A stretch of DNA of 64,000 bases from positions 6,657,001 through 6,721,000 of the forward strand of contig NC_069131.1 in assembly GCF_026914265.1 (NCBI RefSeq). The letters are read 5' to 3'. The DNA is from Mya arenaria. Lineage: Eukaryota > Mollusca > Bivalvia > Myida > Myidae. The notes below the pieces were generated by a model. It made no database searches. It had not been told where the DNA came from and saw only the letters and a list, made by a program, of their open reading frames with translations. Shown piece after piece: positions 35,901 to 58,328 of the stretch. The translations under genes and the position numbers were made by a program. Position 1 is the stretch's first letter, and every line of letters begins with the position of its first letter.

Positions 35901-38068
35901 CCCTTACATTTTGATGTATCATTATCTTAAATCTTTCCTCCTTATTAGCATATCTTTACACAGCCTATTGTGTAATCTCATCTTCATATATCACCTTGCC
36001 TTATCTTAATATTTTATGTTATATTTCAGGACACGACCATGCTTGCACTGCCAACGAGGACTGTAAATCGGGGAATTTAGGAGACAAGGGCGTCTGTGAC
36101 ACCACCACTAGCAAATGTGCCTGCATAACAGGTTACTCGTGGGAGGCGGAGAAATGCGCAACCAATGGTTAGTGGTTTCGAAACAATGTCAATATTTATT
36201 TGATTGTTTTAATTATCTAGTCTTTTCTGAAAATGGTTAGACGTTTACAATTGTTTTTATGTAAGTTTAAATGTATGCGTACGTATTAAATGTGTCATGA
36301 AGAACCTCTTTTACCCCTTACGTTTTGATGTATCTTTATCTTAAATCTTTCCTCCTTATTAGCATATCTTTACACAGCCTATTGTGTAATGTCATCTTCA
36401 TATATCCTCTTGTCTTATCTTAATATTTCATCATATTTTTCAGGACACGACCATGCTTGCACTGCCAACGAGGACTGTAAATCGGGGAATTTAGGAGACA
36501 AGGGCGTCTGTGACACCACCAATAGCAAATGTGCCTGCATAACAGGTTACTCGTGGGAGGCGGAGAAATGCGCAGCCAATGGTCAGTGGTTTATAGGCTT
36601 TGTCAGTATGTTATTGATTGTCATACTTTCTTGTCTTACTTGGTACTTGATTGGATGTTAAAAATATTTGTTTACTTTCAGTTTTAAATGTATTCGTGAG
36701 CATTAAATGTGTCATGAAAACGTTATTTTACCCCTTCCGTCTTTATTTCCCTAGACCGTATATCTTTACATCTTCATACAGTAAACTGTCTTATCCCATC
36801 TTCATATATCACACTGTCTTATCATAATAGTTTACCTATTTTTATTCAGGATACAACCATACTTGCAGCAATGAGAATGACTGTCAGTCAGGGAATTTAG
36901 GAGACAAGGGTGTCTGTGACAACACCACTAAGATGTGTGACTGCAATGACAGCTACTCCTGGAAAGGGGACAACTGCACAGCCAATGGTCAGTGGTTGCT
37001 TAGATACGTAAGAATTTGTTTGTGACATTTTACTTGTCTCGGATATTCCTGGAAAGCGGTTGTCTTTACGGCGCATCCCTGAAAGCGTAAATGTGCAAAC
37101 CCAGTGGTCAGTGGTATCTAAGCTTTGTCAGTGTCTGCATGATTGTTATACTATATATGATTATTTCAATACATGATTGGACGTGTACATCTTTTTCTAC
37201 AAGTTTGCTAGTTAGCATTCCATATGTAATGAAGACCCTAATTTATTACCCCTTACGTCTTAATTTTTGTTTACCTTCCATCTCTTCTTTAGATTACCAT
37301 TCCTTCAGCAGTATACATACTTATTACATTTTATATGCCATTTTATCGTTTTTACTCAGGGTACAACGATACTTGCAATACCACTCCGGACTGTCAACTA
37401 GGGAGTTTAGGAGAGAATGGCACCTGTAACATCGCCACCAAGATGTGTCACTGCAAGGACGGCTTCTTCTGGGAAGTGGATATGTGCAAAGCTAATGGTA
37501 AGTGGTTGCTTATCTTTATCAGCATTTCCCTGACTGTTATACTAAACACGTCTTCACGGCTACTCATTTTAAGCGGAAATGTGCAACGCCAATGGTCAGT
37601 GATTTTAAAGCTATGTCAGCATTTGTTTGTTATACTGTGCTTTAATTTAGGACAACTTAGAAATAATGAGACAAGGGCGCCTGTGCAACAAACGTTGAAA
37701 ATGCGTTTGCATGACAGGTCGCTGACCTGGACATTTTGGGACTTCTATTGGTCAGTAATTCCTTACCCGCTGTGTTTGTGTTATTCCTGTCCTATGAATA
37801 ATGTGCATGACTCATGCATGGTTGGATAAGCAACCTTTATCACACTTCACATTAAAATTTGTGAATGACATCATATATATATATATATTTTTATCTATGT
37901 TCGATTTCAATAATACCATGGTTTTCAAAACATTGAATCGGATCTAGTGTTCTTTTGGATTTTCCTTGTACTGCTCCTTACACATATTTGAGGAGGTATA
38001 GCTTATTCTTTGTATTTGTATTATTAAGTATAAAGTATATATATATATATATATATATACCATATGTA

Positions 38069-38143
<75 letters not shown>

Positions 38144-38267
38144 ACATTCGACATTCTGCATTATGGTAGCTAACATGGTATGTTTTTGGTCATTTCCAGG
38201 TGCGGCAGATGTGATCATATCTATGACGCTGATGCTAGGAGCCTTCTTCTACAAGAAGATAGTTTAG
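30140..38267 (+). CDS. Gene B: Cys-rich protein with eight tandem EB/EGF-like modules and a short hydrophobic tail
   Basis: Eleven exons: ATG at 30,140-30,142; 31,867-31,933; 32,766-32,846; 34,725-34,856; 35,012-35,122; 35,616-35,753; 36,030-36,167; 36,444-36,581; 36,850-36,987; 37,360-37,497; 38,200-38,267. The first intron is phase 0, directly after the initiator Met. All others are phase 1, so every module exon is symmetric. Joined length is 1,152 nt, about 383 aa. The product has a signal peptide (ESTYWLLAVAVVMSMSY), a four-Cys half module, two five-Cys modules, five six-Cys modules (pattern C-x5-C, GNLGDKGVC, K-C-x-C, GYSWEAEKC), then a hydrophobic segment and K-K-I-V. EB modules (Pfam EB) are Cys-rich extracellular units of unknown function, and the assignment here rests on cysteine spacing only. 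The product is probably secretory-pathway and membrane-tethered. Ligand and role are unknown. Confidence 0.82.
30840..31050 (+). other. Intron 1 block shared with gene A
   Basis: It matches 12,280-12,500. Intron 1 of gene B is longer than the matching stretch of A mainly because of the two MITEs at 31,126 and 31,547. Confidence 0.55.
31126..31537. mobile_element. Second copy of the CCCCAATAT-ended MITE, decayed
   Basis: The left end CCCCAATATACGAAAATACT matches the element at 29,301, and internal pieces match in opposite orientation (CATATATGGTTTACACC against the complement of 29,617-29,645). The right end is degenerate (ATACTTAAATAGTCGTG). It lies in intron 1 of gene B. Confidence 0.6.
31547..31799. 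mobile_element. MITE with CAATTTCTC-AAA ends, copy 1
   Basis: Left CCTCAATTTCTCAAAACTTA with TAACAGGATTAAGCTAA inside it; right CTTAAGAAGTTTCGAGAAAT followed by TTGGGCC. A second copy with the same internal TATAACAGGATTAAGCTAA is at 46,735-46,971. It is non-autonomous and sits in intron 1 of gene B. Confidence 0.6.
31867..31933 (+). CDS. Gene B exon 2, signal peptide
   Basis: Acceptor TTTCAG and donor GTAAGT. It encodes ESTYWLLAVAVVMSMSYVS then VEG. A hydrophobic core of about 15 residues fits a cleavable signal peptide, with cleavage likely near the S-V-E-G end. Confidence 0.82.
32766..32846 (+). CDS. Gene B exon 3, four-Cys half module
   Basis: Acceptor TTTCAG and donor GTATAA, 81 nt. Residues PGSNCTGNADICADNETC then SDPTCVTRG. 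Compared with exon 3 of genes A and C, the last two cysteines (after C-x-C) are missing, so the module is truncated at its 3' side. Confidence 0.65.
32887..32988. repeat. (TTAG)n microsatellite
   Basis: About 25 copies of a tetranucleotide in intron 3 of gene B, beginning 40 bases past the donor site. Confidence 0.95.
33000..34425. other. Intron 3 of gene B, otherwise unassigned
   Basis: No exon or mobile element could be supported. A 119-aa minus-strand ORF (33,504-33,863) and a 72-aa plus ORF (33,909-34,127) have no recognisable domain. Confidence 0.4.
34426..34509. repeat. 42-bp direct duplication
   Basis: Two adjacent copies of ATGCTTCTTTGTRTGATAAC continuing ATGTTGTMAAAGCGGCA, differing at about three positions, in intron 3 of gene B. 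Confidence 0.85.
34725..34856 (+). CDS. Gene B exon 4, diverged five-Cys module
   Basis: Acceptor ATTCAG and donor GTCAGT, phase 1-1. Residues EYNDGCLFPDKC, DTCKTSMKCVC, then VNIFSKG. The position of the sixth cysteine is not cysteine, and the C-terminal third is hydrophobic (TIFSVYVNIF), unlike other modules. Confidence 0.75.
35012..35122 (+). CDS. Gene B exon 5, five-Cys module lacking Cys 1
   Basis: Acceptor ATCCAG and donor GTCAGT, 111 nt instead of 138. It begins GSCKTGKLGDKGVC, so the nine residues carrying the first cysteine are deleted in frame. The rest (TTGYSWEAEKCKANG) matches exons 6-8. Confidence 0.85.
35616..35753 (+). CDS. Gene B exon 6, six-Cys module
   Basis: Acceptor TTTCAG and donor GTCAGT. 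GYGHACTANEDCKSGNLGDK then GVCDTTTRKCACITGYSW. First member of three near-identical exons spaced exactly 414 bp apart. Confidence 0.9.
36030..36167 (+). CDS. Gene B exon 7, six-Cys module
   Basis: Second member of the 414-bp periodic set. GHDHACTANEDCKSGNLGDK, ending EKCATNG, with donor GTTAGT. Confidence 0.9.
36444..36581 (+). CDS. Gene B exon 8, six-Cys module
   Basis: Third member of the 414-bp periodic set; differs from exon 7 in two residues (T to N after DTT, T to A near the end). Donor GTCAGT. Confidence 0.9.
36850..36987 (+). CDS. Gene B exon 9, six-Cys module
   Basis: Acceptor ATTCAG and donor GTCAGT. GYNHTCSNENDCQSGNLGDK then GVCDNTTKMCDCNDSYSW. More diverged than exons 6-8 and closer to exon 10 in its K-M-C-x-C segment. 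Confidence 0.9.
37057..37106 (+). pseudogene. Decayed module exon 1 in gene B
   Basis: GGATATTCCTGGAAAGCG and AAATGTGCAAACCCAGTG followed by GTCAGT resemble the 3' half of a module exon and its donor (G-Y-S-W-K, K/M-C-A-N), with the 5' half lost and an insertion between the pieces. Confidence 0.65.
37360..37497 (+). CDS. Gene B exon 10, six-Cys module
   Basis: Acceptor ACTCAG and donor GTAAGT. GYNDTCNTTPDCQLGSLGEN then GTCNIATKMCHCKDGFFW. Confidence 0.88.
37558..37735 (+). pseudogene. Decayed module exons 2 and 3 in gene B
   Basis: 37,558-37,594 reads G-Y-S-F-stop-A-E-M-C-N-A-N-G followed by GTCAGT: the 3' end of a module exon with an in-frame TAA. 37,651-37,735 follows a TTTAG acceptor-like site and carries scrambled pieces (CAACTTAGAAATAATG, GAGACAAGGGCGCCTGTG, TTTGCATGACAGGT) of a module exon with frameshifts. 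Confidence 0.6.
38036..38141. repeat. (TA)n microsatellite in the last intron of gene B
   Basis: Two TA tracts separated by CCATATGTACC, ending 58 bases before the last acceptor. Confidence 0.97.
38200..38267 (+). CDS. Gene B last exon, hydrophobic tail
   Basis: Acceptor TTCCAG, phase 1. It encodes GAADVIISMTLMLGAFF then Y-K-K-I-V and TAG. Confidence 0.88.
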
Positions 38268-38718
38268 GACCAGACACCTTCCAAATGCAATACCACGGAA
38301 TAACGATCATCTACAAAGAACTCAAATAAAATCTAGGATATACAATTAGAAATGCTTATCAGTTTTAATAATAATGTTTTTAATTGTTATAAAGTTAATT
38401 TGGATTGACAATTTGAAATAATTTAACAATTATAATTTTGAATATCGCTTTTTTATGTACTAAACAATAACATAAACGCTCACTCCATTAACCTGAGAGA
38501 TATATGCATACACCTGGTATAATACCTCCATACATTTACTTTAATGACTGTTTCCTTAGTCCTTGTAAACATTTACTTTATGTCCAGAATAAATGATGTA
38601 AGTACACATGATATAAAAATGATGACCAACATACAACAAAGTGTTCAAAGTTCGATAAAATGTACCATATACTCAAACCTACTAAATGTTTATCTAACTC
38701 TGTCAATGGTTTTATGAT

Positions 38719-38739
38719 CTTTCCACTTATTGTGGAAAG
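38719..38739 (+). promoter_or_regulatory. Conserved 3' stem-loop, gene B copy
   Basis: CTTTCCAC, loop TTATT, GTGGAAAG: a perfect 8-bp stem, 452 bases past the stop. AATAAA follows 59 bases later. Confidence 0.5.
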
Positions 38740-38797
38740 GGAGACTTTAAATATTGACATTTTATAATATGTTAACCATATTTGTTATTTGTATGTA

Positions 38798-38803
38798 AAT
38801 AAA
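38798..38803 (+). terminator. Candidate poly(A) signal AATAAA, gene B
   Basis: It lies in a conserved context (TTATTTGTATGTAAATAAAA) shared with gene C at 57,372-57,392. A proximal AATAAA near 38,324 would give a shorter 3' UTR. Confidence 0.45.
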
Positions 38804-39074
38804 ACGTGCAAAAAATAATGTTGTTATCTTATGACACTGTGGTCTTATATTTTAATTGTTGGAATTGTTCAGCATTCTCAATTTCTCTTAAACTACAAGG
38901 ACATCCTAGTATTCAGAACAAAGGCGAATTCCCTGTTATAAGGGTAACGTGGAGCACATACCTCCACAAAACAACAAAGACAGACTTGACGTTTAACGAA
39001 AGTAATGTTGTTATCTTATATATAAAACAAATACCACTTTATAAGGCCAACTATGAGCATATTTTAACATACTG

Positions 39075-39545
39075 AATGGATAACTTCTAATTATTCAGCA
39101 ACCGAGTGCAATATCGGCTCACATCCTTGTAGTGTACTAGGGGAGGGAAACCTGCCTTATTGAGTACTGAGGGCTGCGAGAGTTGCCTATCATTGCAGTG
39201 CTGAAAGCAAATAATTAACGACAAATTGCATACAATCAAGCAAGAACAGTTGGGGAAGTCAGATATAACCTAATACGATCCTACTGATGCCGAACGATCT
39301 ACTGAATATTTTTCACAACAGCCAGTCCCACGGGAAATCTTCAAATATCTAGATAAAAAATAAATTAACAACTAAGAGTAAATTATGTTCATTAAGTAAA
39401 ACAAAATATTGAATGAGTACAGTAGAGTGAATGGATACAGAAAATACATGCAGACTGCGCAAGGTCATTGCCAGGATGCCCCTCTAATAATAACGTCTTG
39501 TAATGTCTTGTAATCGATGAAACAAAGAAGGTTAATGAACTGCAA
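39075..39545. repeat. Duplicated spacer block S, copy 3
   Basis: Landmarks AACCGAGTGCAATATCGGCT, CTGATGCCGAACGATCTACT, AGTAGAGTGAATGGATACAG and TTGTAATCGATGAAACAAAG match copies 1 and 2. Confidence 0.75.
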
Positions 39546-40333
39546 GAAGCTAATCTTGCGGTTGGAGCTTTTGACATTGATAATACACACAGGTTTAGCC
39601 AGTTTAGATCCGAGTTTATATAAGCGTTTGATCATTTTCAAGTTTACGAACTGAAGGGCAGCGGGCGTGGTCGGAGAGTCCATGGGTGATGTAAGCAAGT
39701 TTTGTCAAAAGCTTTAGAATGAAGCACGTTAACTCTGCAGGAAGCGTCATCTGTCTATCACTTGGAGAGATACTGAAATATTTTCTGTCAAAGAAGTTCT
39801 TTAGAAATTAACATTACTTTCTTGTTTGTTTACATCGGTTGTGACCTGTGGTGACCCATGTGAGAGCCCCCTTGAAGTCGAGTGATTCATCACCCTGAAT
39901 AAGTACCCACACAATTCTTTATGAGTATAGTGATAAAAAGACGAATATAATACATTCTCTTTTCAACGAGTACAAAAATACATAGTTGCCCCTCAAAGAT
40001 GTAAGACTAATAAAGTTCAGTAACGTTGTCTGCCTATGAATTCTACCTAAACCGAAGAACGATGTATTGTATCAAATGTGTTCTATTTTTGCGGAAGAAA
40101 AATGAACAGATCATAACTTTTCGATCCATACATAATTATATCATTTGTTGCAATACTAACCATACCCTGTGCATATACAATACAAGATGAATATATTAAA
40201 ATAAATAAGCCAATATGTTACTGATATACATGTGTAGATGAAAACTTCTATATAACCATATATCAGTAGAATTCACAATATAGGGAATGAAAGGACGACA
40301 TCAACGTCAGGAATACTAACGTCAGAGCGTTAA
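39546..40333. other. Intergenic, nothing recognised
   Basis: No gene or repeat supported before the TTAA MITE. Confidence 0.45.
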
Positions 40334-40672
40334 GGCCGCACTCTCACCTATTGAACGTTTTGACAACTTTTTAAAAAAAAAATTGTCTTGGAATGACCCT
40401 ATTTTTATCAAAAATGCATGAAAACCAGTAATTTAAGATCGCCGACAAAAAACAGATCGCAGAAGTTCAAAAATTGATGTTTTATGCATTTTTCTAAAAC
40501 CGTTAGTAACGGTTTAAGCCATAAAACATTAATTTTCGAAAGGAAATATGAAAACCTACGATCTCGTCTTTTGTCAGCCATCTCTTATCATTGTTTTGCA
40601 GATATTTACGCAAAAATTTGCTCTTTCCAAGAAAAAAAGAGTTAAAAACGGTATATCTGTGAGGGTGCAGCT
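40334..40672. mobile_element. TTAA-flanked MITE, copy 1
   Basis: Ends GGCCGCACTCTCACC and GTGAGGGTGCAGCT are inverted repeats, flanked on both sides by TTAA (40,330-40,333 and 40,673-40,676), the piggyBac-type target. The interior is largely palindromic (TTGATGTTTTATGCATTTTT against its partner). Related copies are at 58,130-58,328 and 58,604-58,950. Confidence 0.8.
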
Positions 40673-40676
40673 TTAA

Positions 40677-42789
40677 GTAAGCGTCGCATTCAACCCAAAG
40701 TAGTCACTATACGGGTCTTTTCTTTATTCCAAAGAAGCATCCGTTAATTATCTCTGAATAATGCAGGAAGCCATGCAGGTCCTGTTTCGTCATTGTATGG
40801 TAACTTTTTTGTACGGTGCCGACCTATAGAGAACGATTTCTGTTTAAGGTGACCTAATCTCTACAGTTGAATGAATTAAAAGAAGATCGCCGAAGTGAAC
40901 TCAAACATATACTTAGAATAGAAAAACAGCAAGCTATCACAGGAAAGTTAAAACTACAAATTCAATATAGTCAATACAATAATAAGGAATACAAGGCTGA
41001 ACATATTTACAAACGTGTATGATCTTTAAAAGGTATATCTTCTCACGGTTTTGCGCAGGTTAAAAGCAATCGATACGATTTCCTAAAACGTATTTTACTT
41101 AAATCACAAAAAACAAAGCAAAACCACCCTGCAACACCAGTTGCAATTTCGAAATATATTACGGCAAAAGTTGAGGGAGTTGAACGCTTATGTCTGTATG
41201 ACAAATTGCAATAAAACAGGATTGTTAAGATATTTTTCAACGACACCTCCAATTATGCGTGTATCGAGTTTCTACTGTTCAGCCACCGTAGTTTTGTAAC
41301 CTTTAAATAATGAGTAATGAAAACGTTTATATGGCTTTCAGGGTTGAAACGATCATAGGCTGGCTATTAATAAACTACCAAATACACCTTAAAATAACCG
41401 TAATGAGTACGTACGTACCTTATAGTCACATGTTAGTGGGCAAGACGCGAAATGAGAAAACTAGCGGATCCAAGGAGCGCACCTTGCGCGCGCCCCCTTT
41501 AAATACATGTTAACTATTTTATTTCAATGTAGGAGAAAAGAGGTAAATAAAATACGCCTATGCAAATGCACCATTTCGGACAAGAAGTTGTTAATAAAAA
41601 ACACCCTACCAACACAGTTAACAATATAAATTTCGGTTCTGAGGTAGGGGCGCATTCAGAAGGTCCCGCCCCTAAGTTACGCCCCTTTAACGTCGGATTC
41701 TGGATCCGCCCCAGCAGAATGCATTATATAAACGATCTGCATCGTATCAAGATTTTGACTGGAGTGGAATGATTTTATGTCCTTATTTTGTTTCATGTAC
41801 AATATTATACTTTGTTAACAAAGTCTCACCTTCATGTTCTATTAGTGATGTTCTGTTTTCTTACTATTTGTTATGTCATTGTTATGAAACAACAAAATAT
41901 ACACTGAATTGTTTAGCGTACACCTGGAATTTATGTGTCAGCATGTCTCTCGGAAACTCCCCTCTCGTTCATGGCACCTGGAGTCCGGACAATATGAGGG
42001 GAAACGAAAGACATGCAAATCTTCCTGTGTATTTCAATTTGCTTTTATATAAACGGTAGCCTAGAGGCCCTGTTTGAAGATAGTACGGGTTGGACAACAG
42101 TATTTTCATCGTTTTCTGTGCAATATACTTATTTGTTTCTAATTTAATGTGAACCTGCTCTTTGTAAATGCATGAGTGTCCTTAACGTGATCCTTATCAA
42201 ATATGTTACCTCTTCTGCCTTGTTTAAAATTCTGTTTGCTATTCTTATGTCAATACAGTCAATTAATCAAATTGAATAAAATTGAATATTGAAAATAATT
42301 TTATGTTATATAAGCTTTTTCAAACGGTCAGATCTCATTTGCTTTCATAATAAACGTGACTAGCGACGGCTCTTAAATTCGTCCTTGCAGGAGGAAGGGT
42401 CGGTGAACTAAGGGACAATTACGTAAATGTGCTACAATGACATCTATGCGCATTCTCTTTTCGAAAGTTTTTCCATATTGACGATTATTTTTGCAAATGG
42501 AAGGAACTTTATATTGCTGTCGGTTATGCTTACATAAATGGTGTATTGATGGGATCCGAGTCCGCTTGCTCTATATGTGAAACCCGGCACGTTTAACCTT
42601 GACCAGAAGGCAATTATGTAAATCGTATTTCAACATAGCCTCACATCATGATGAAAAACTGAATTTACGAGTTTGGATGATATTTTCGATAATAAACGCA
42701 AGTCAACCAGTCAACCATGACAATGGAGGTTGATTTTAAGATTGTACCTACCATTAAATCCACAACATACCCATATATGGCAAACCCTG
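40677..42789. other. Intergenic with unit C outer pieces
   Basis: 41,110-41,360 resembles 26,170 and 27,330 and so belongs to the duplication unit. A 96-aa ORF (41,769-42,059) and an A-rich tail near 42,260-42,290 could be an old retroelement 3' end, but nothing definite can be named. Confidence 0.4.
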
Positions 42790-42960
42790 GTGTTAATCAT
42801 CTCTAAAGTGACTCAAGCCTGCAGAACAAATACTTTTCACATTTAAAGGAACATTACCACTATTATTTATGATATGGATTAAGGTACAATCCTCGAACAT
42901 CGACATAATTCAGAAAAACAACAACAAAAAAAACAACAAGAGAGGTTGATTTGAAATTGA
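42790..42960 (+). other. Duplicated upstream block U, copy of unit C
   Basis: TTTAAAGGAACATTACCACT, ATTATTTATGATATGG and ACATCGACATAATTCAGAA match 8,338-8,410 of unit A. The minisatellite that follows is of a different sequence from units A and B. Confidence 0.5.
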
Positions 42961-43227
42961 ATTGTTTGGATGTGGTTCGATCCGTTTGCAAACACGACAA
43001 TGCAATTGGGATAATAGAAGCAAGCTCATCAGTCTCAGTCTGTATAGACAAAGATCAAACATCGAAAACATAACGTCAACTTAAGGATGAAGACTTTAAA
43101 CAAAGATAACTTTATATTTTTTCTTCACAAATTGAAATGAGACAAATCATTTATGACGAATCTTTACCACGTGGTTTACACACACAGAGTGTAGGCACAT
43201 ACAACATATATGCAAAGGTGAAAGGAA

Positions 43228-44290
43228 GCTACAGACAACTGAATGTATTATCAGCAGTAAAATGTCGCTACAGAGAACTGAATGTATTATCAGCAGTAAA
43301 ATGTCGCTACAGAGAACTGAATGTATTATCAGCAGTAAAATGTCGCTACAGAGAACTGAATGTATTATCAGCAGTAAAATGTCGCTACAGACAACTGAAT
43401 GTATTATCAGCAGTAAAATGTCGCTACAGACAACTGAATGTATTATCAGCAGTAAAATGTCGCTACAGACAACTGAATGTATTATCAGCAGTAAAATGTC
43501 GCTACAGACAACTGAATGTATTATCAGCAGTAAAATGTCGCTACAGACAACTGAATGTATTATCAGCAGTAAAATGTCGCTACAGACAACTGAATGTATT
43601 ATCAGCAGTAAAATGTCGCTACAGACAACTGAATGTATTATTAGCAGTAAAATGTCGCTACAGACAACTGAATGTATTATCAGCAGTAAAATGTCGCTAC
43701 AGAGAACTGAATGTATTATCAGCAGTAAAATGTCGCTACAGAGAACTGAATGTATTATGAGCAGTAAAATGTCGCTACAGAGAACTGAATGTATTATGAG
43801 CAGTAAAATGTCGCTACAGACAACTGAATGTATTATGAGCAGTAAAATGTCGCTACAGACAACTGAAGGTATTATCAGCAGTAAAATGTCGCTACAGACA
43901 ACTGAAGGTATTATCAGCAGTAAAATGTCGCTACAGACAACTGAATGTATTATCAGCAGTAAAATGTCGCTACAGACAACTGAATGTATTATCAGCAGTA
44001 AAATGTCGCTACAGACAACTGAATGTATTATCAGCAGTAAAATGTCGCTACAGAGAACTGAATGTATTATCAGCAGTAAAATGTCGCTACAGAGAACTGA
44101 ATGTATTATCAGCAGTAAAATGTCGCTACAGAGAACTGAATGTATTATCAGCAGTAAAATGTCGCTACAGAGAACTGAATGTATTATCAGCAGTAAAATG
44201 TCGCTACAGAGAACTGAATGTATTATCAGCAGTAAAATATCGCTACAGAGAACTGAATGTATTATCAGCAGTGTCGCTTCAGACAACTGG
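43228..44290. repeat. 39-bp minisatellite array, about 27 copies, very homogeneous
   Basis: Unit of 39 bp: AATGTATTATCAGCAGTAAA, then ATGTCGCTACAGASAACTG. Most copies differ only at one C/G position (CAGACAACT or CAGAGAACT), with rare A/G changes, so the array is young or recently homogenised. Because 39 is divisible by 3, three long frames stay open (377 and 207 aa on +, 389 aa on -), all pure repeats. It ends about 200 bp before the gene C promoter block. Confidence 0.96.
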
Positions 44291-44489
44291 GGTAGTAGGT
44301 TTGACATTATACACATGCAGGAAAAAGGTCAACGTTTAAACATATATAGGCAATACTTTTGGTGGTTTTCCATTGTTTCTGTTCTCTATTCATAATTCAA
44401 CTTATTTGTCTTTTTAAATGCCCAAATGACTGAAAAACACTTACGTCTAACCGCTGACAGTCCCTTTAATGATGTGAAGCGGAAAGGCC

Positions 44490-44615
44490 GCTGAAGCTGA
44501 AACCTTAATCTTACCTTAATATTGTGGTGAAAACATTCCTCACCCGCCACTTCGTTCGTGTACCCCGAGAAGATTGGATGCAAACATTGTGAGGAACACT
44601 GTGCTGTCTTTCGAA
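44490..44615 (+). promoter_or_regulatory. Gene C promoter and 5' UTR block
   Basis: Homologous to 29,990-30,139 of gene B. No clear TATA box (CTTAATATTG at the equivalent place). It ends in TTTCGAA before the ATG. Confidence 0.5.
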
Positions 44616-56861
<12,246 letters not shown>

Positions 56862-57307
56862 GATCAGAAACCCACCGAAGACTGCAGAAAATAAAGCTTT
56901 CATTTATAACTAACATACTAGAATAAAAACAAAAATTGGAAGAAAAGAATTTCATAACCTCGAATCGTAAATATTGTTCTGGTGTATGTGTTCAAACTTA
57001 TTTAATACCATTTTAAGACACGAGGACGCAGTCAACATTATGCCTTACAACTAATGCACCATTATTTACACTTGAATTATACCAATGCATCATGTATATT
57101 GTTTCAATGCAACATAATTGAGATTTGCTTTAAACGCTTAAAATCAGTTTCAAAATTGTCATTGGTAGGTTTTTCTAGAATCAAATGATATTATTTCGTG
57201 ATAAGGAACGGATGAACAACATAAAAACTATGTTCATTTATTTTGTGCCATATACTCGTGCCTACTGTGTGTTTTTATGTATTTTACTCTGTCATTGGTT
57301 GTATGAT

Positions 57308-57328
57308 CTTTCCACGGATAGTGGAGAA
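57308..57328 (+). promoter_or_regulatory. Conserved 3' stem-loop, gene C copy
   Basis: CTTTCCAC, loop GGATA, GTGGAGAA: a 7-bp stem (one wobble, outermost pair lost), 447 bases past the stop codon. An AATAAA follows 59 bases later. Confidence 0.45.
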
Positions 57329-57386
57329 GGAGACCTTTGCTCGCACGCTATATTCTGTTAAACAGATATTTGTTATTTGTACATAT

Positions 57387-57392
57387 AATAAA
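57387..57392 (+). terminator. Candidate poly(A) signal AATAAA, gene C
   Basis: Context TTATTTGTACATATAATAAA, equivalent to the gene B site. Proximal AATAAA hexamers near 56,889 and 56,923 are alternatives for a short 3' UTR. Confidence 0.45.
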
Positions 57393-57531
57393 AAAACAAA
57401 AAACAAGGTTGTTATTTCTAACATGAGATGGGTTGTGTGACTCGTCATGCTTTGTACACCTTTTTTCAGAATTATGACGGCTTCTTAATTTCGTTAAAGC
57501 ATTTTGTTGTCATGACATTTGTACCATGTTA

Positions 57532-57842
57532 TGCACCAGTCAATTGTAACCACGCCCCCCAGGTCCTGGGAATAGCGGGGACTTTGACTTTAGGTCCAGC
57601 CAACCCCGGGTAAAATCCCCGCCCTGCGGGGACGAACTGATGGTAAAATCCCCGCCAAATGCCCCCGCACTCCAGGGAGCTTAGGTCAGGCCCATTCCCC
57701 GCGATATGTTGCATGAAGACAAAACCACCGCATTCACCCGGCACTGCGGGGCCACCTGAAAGGTAAAAACACGGCCCATTTCCCAAGCTATCCCCGGTAT
57801 ACCCCATGACCTGGGGGGCCTAGGTAACAATTGACTGGTGCA
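57532..57842. mobile_element. PIF/Harbinger-like MITE, 311 bp
   Basis: Left end TGCACCAGTCAATTGTAACC, then CGCCCCCCAGGTC; right end GACCTGGGGGGCC, then GTAACAATTGACTGGTGCA. Both sides are flanked by TTA (57,529-57,531 and 57,843-57,845), the 3-bp TWA target duplication of PIF/Harbinger elements. The GC-rich interior contrasts sharply with its AT-rich surroundings. No transposase, so non-autonomous. Confidence 0.85.
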
Positions 57843-58129
57843 TTACCTTGGAAATATAAAAAAAGAAAGTACGGCCATTACAACAAACAGAAATGTACAC
57901 ATAATATGGGTCATAGTTATGCAAAATCAGTTATTTTATAACATATTCAACGTATACGTATGATTAATTTGTTTGATATATACTTTTTTATTTCATTTTA
58001 ATGAACTGATCAAAATTATCAAATACATCTATCCGAAATCTCAAAATCAGTTGACTTTGGTGTCAATGCCTTGAAGTCGGTCATATAATACGAATGGCAA
58101 TAGAACACATCTCAATCATTTGGAAAACA

Positions 58130-58328
58130 GCCGAAACACTTCTTAAAGTTTTAGTAACGCTTTTAGCCATGAAGTATCAATTTTAAACGTAAATATGAAC
58201 AACTGCAGTCTGATATTTTGTTAGCAATTTTGAATCACTGGTTTCCAGACATTAAACGAAAACATTAGTTCATTCCTCGAAAAAAAATATAAAAGTGGTC
58301 AAAACGGTCAATCTGTGAGAGTGCAGCT
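58130..58328. mobile_element. TTAA-flanked MITE, copy 2, left end lost
   Basis: The right part matches 40,334-40,672 (TTAGTAACGCTTTTAGCCAT, AATCTGTGAGAGTGCAGCT) and is followed by TTAA at 58,329. No left inverted repeat is present. Confidence 0.65.

Noticed and set aside
43147..44395. 377-aa and 389-aa ORFs of 13-residue repeats
   Set aside because: Same cause: a 39-bp stop-free unit is open on both strands. Edges of the ORFs coincide with edges of the array.
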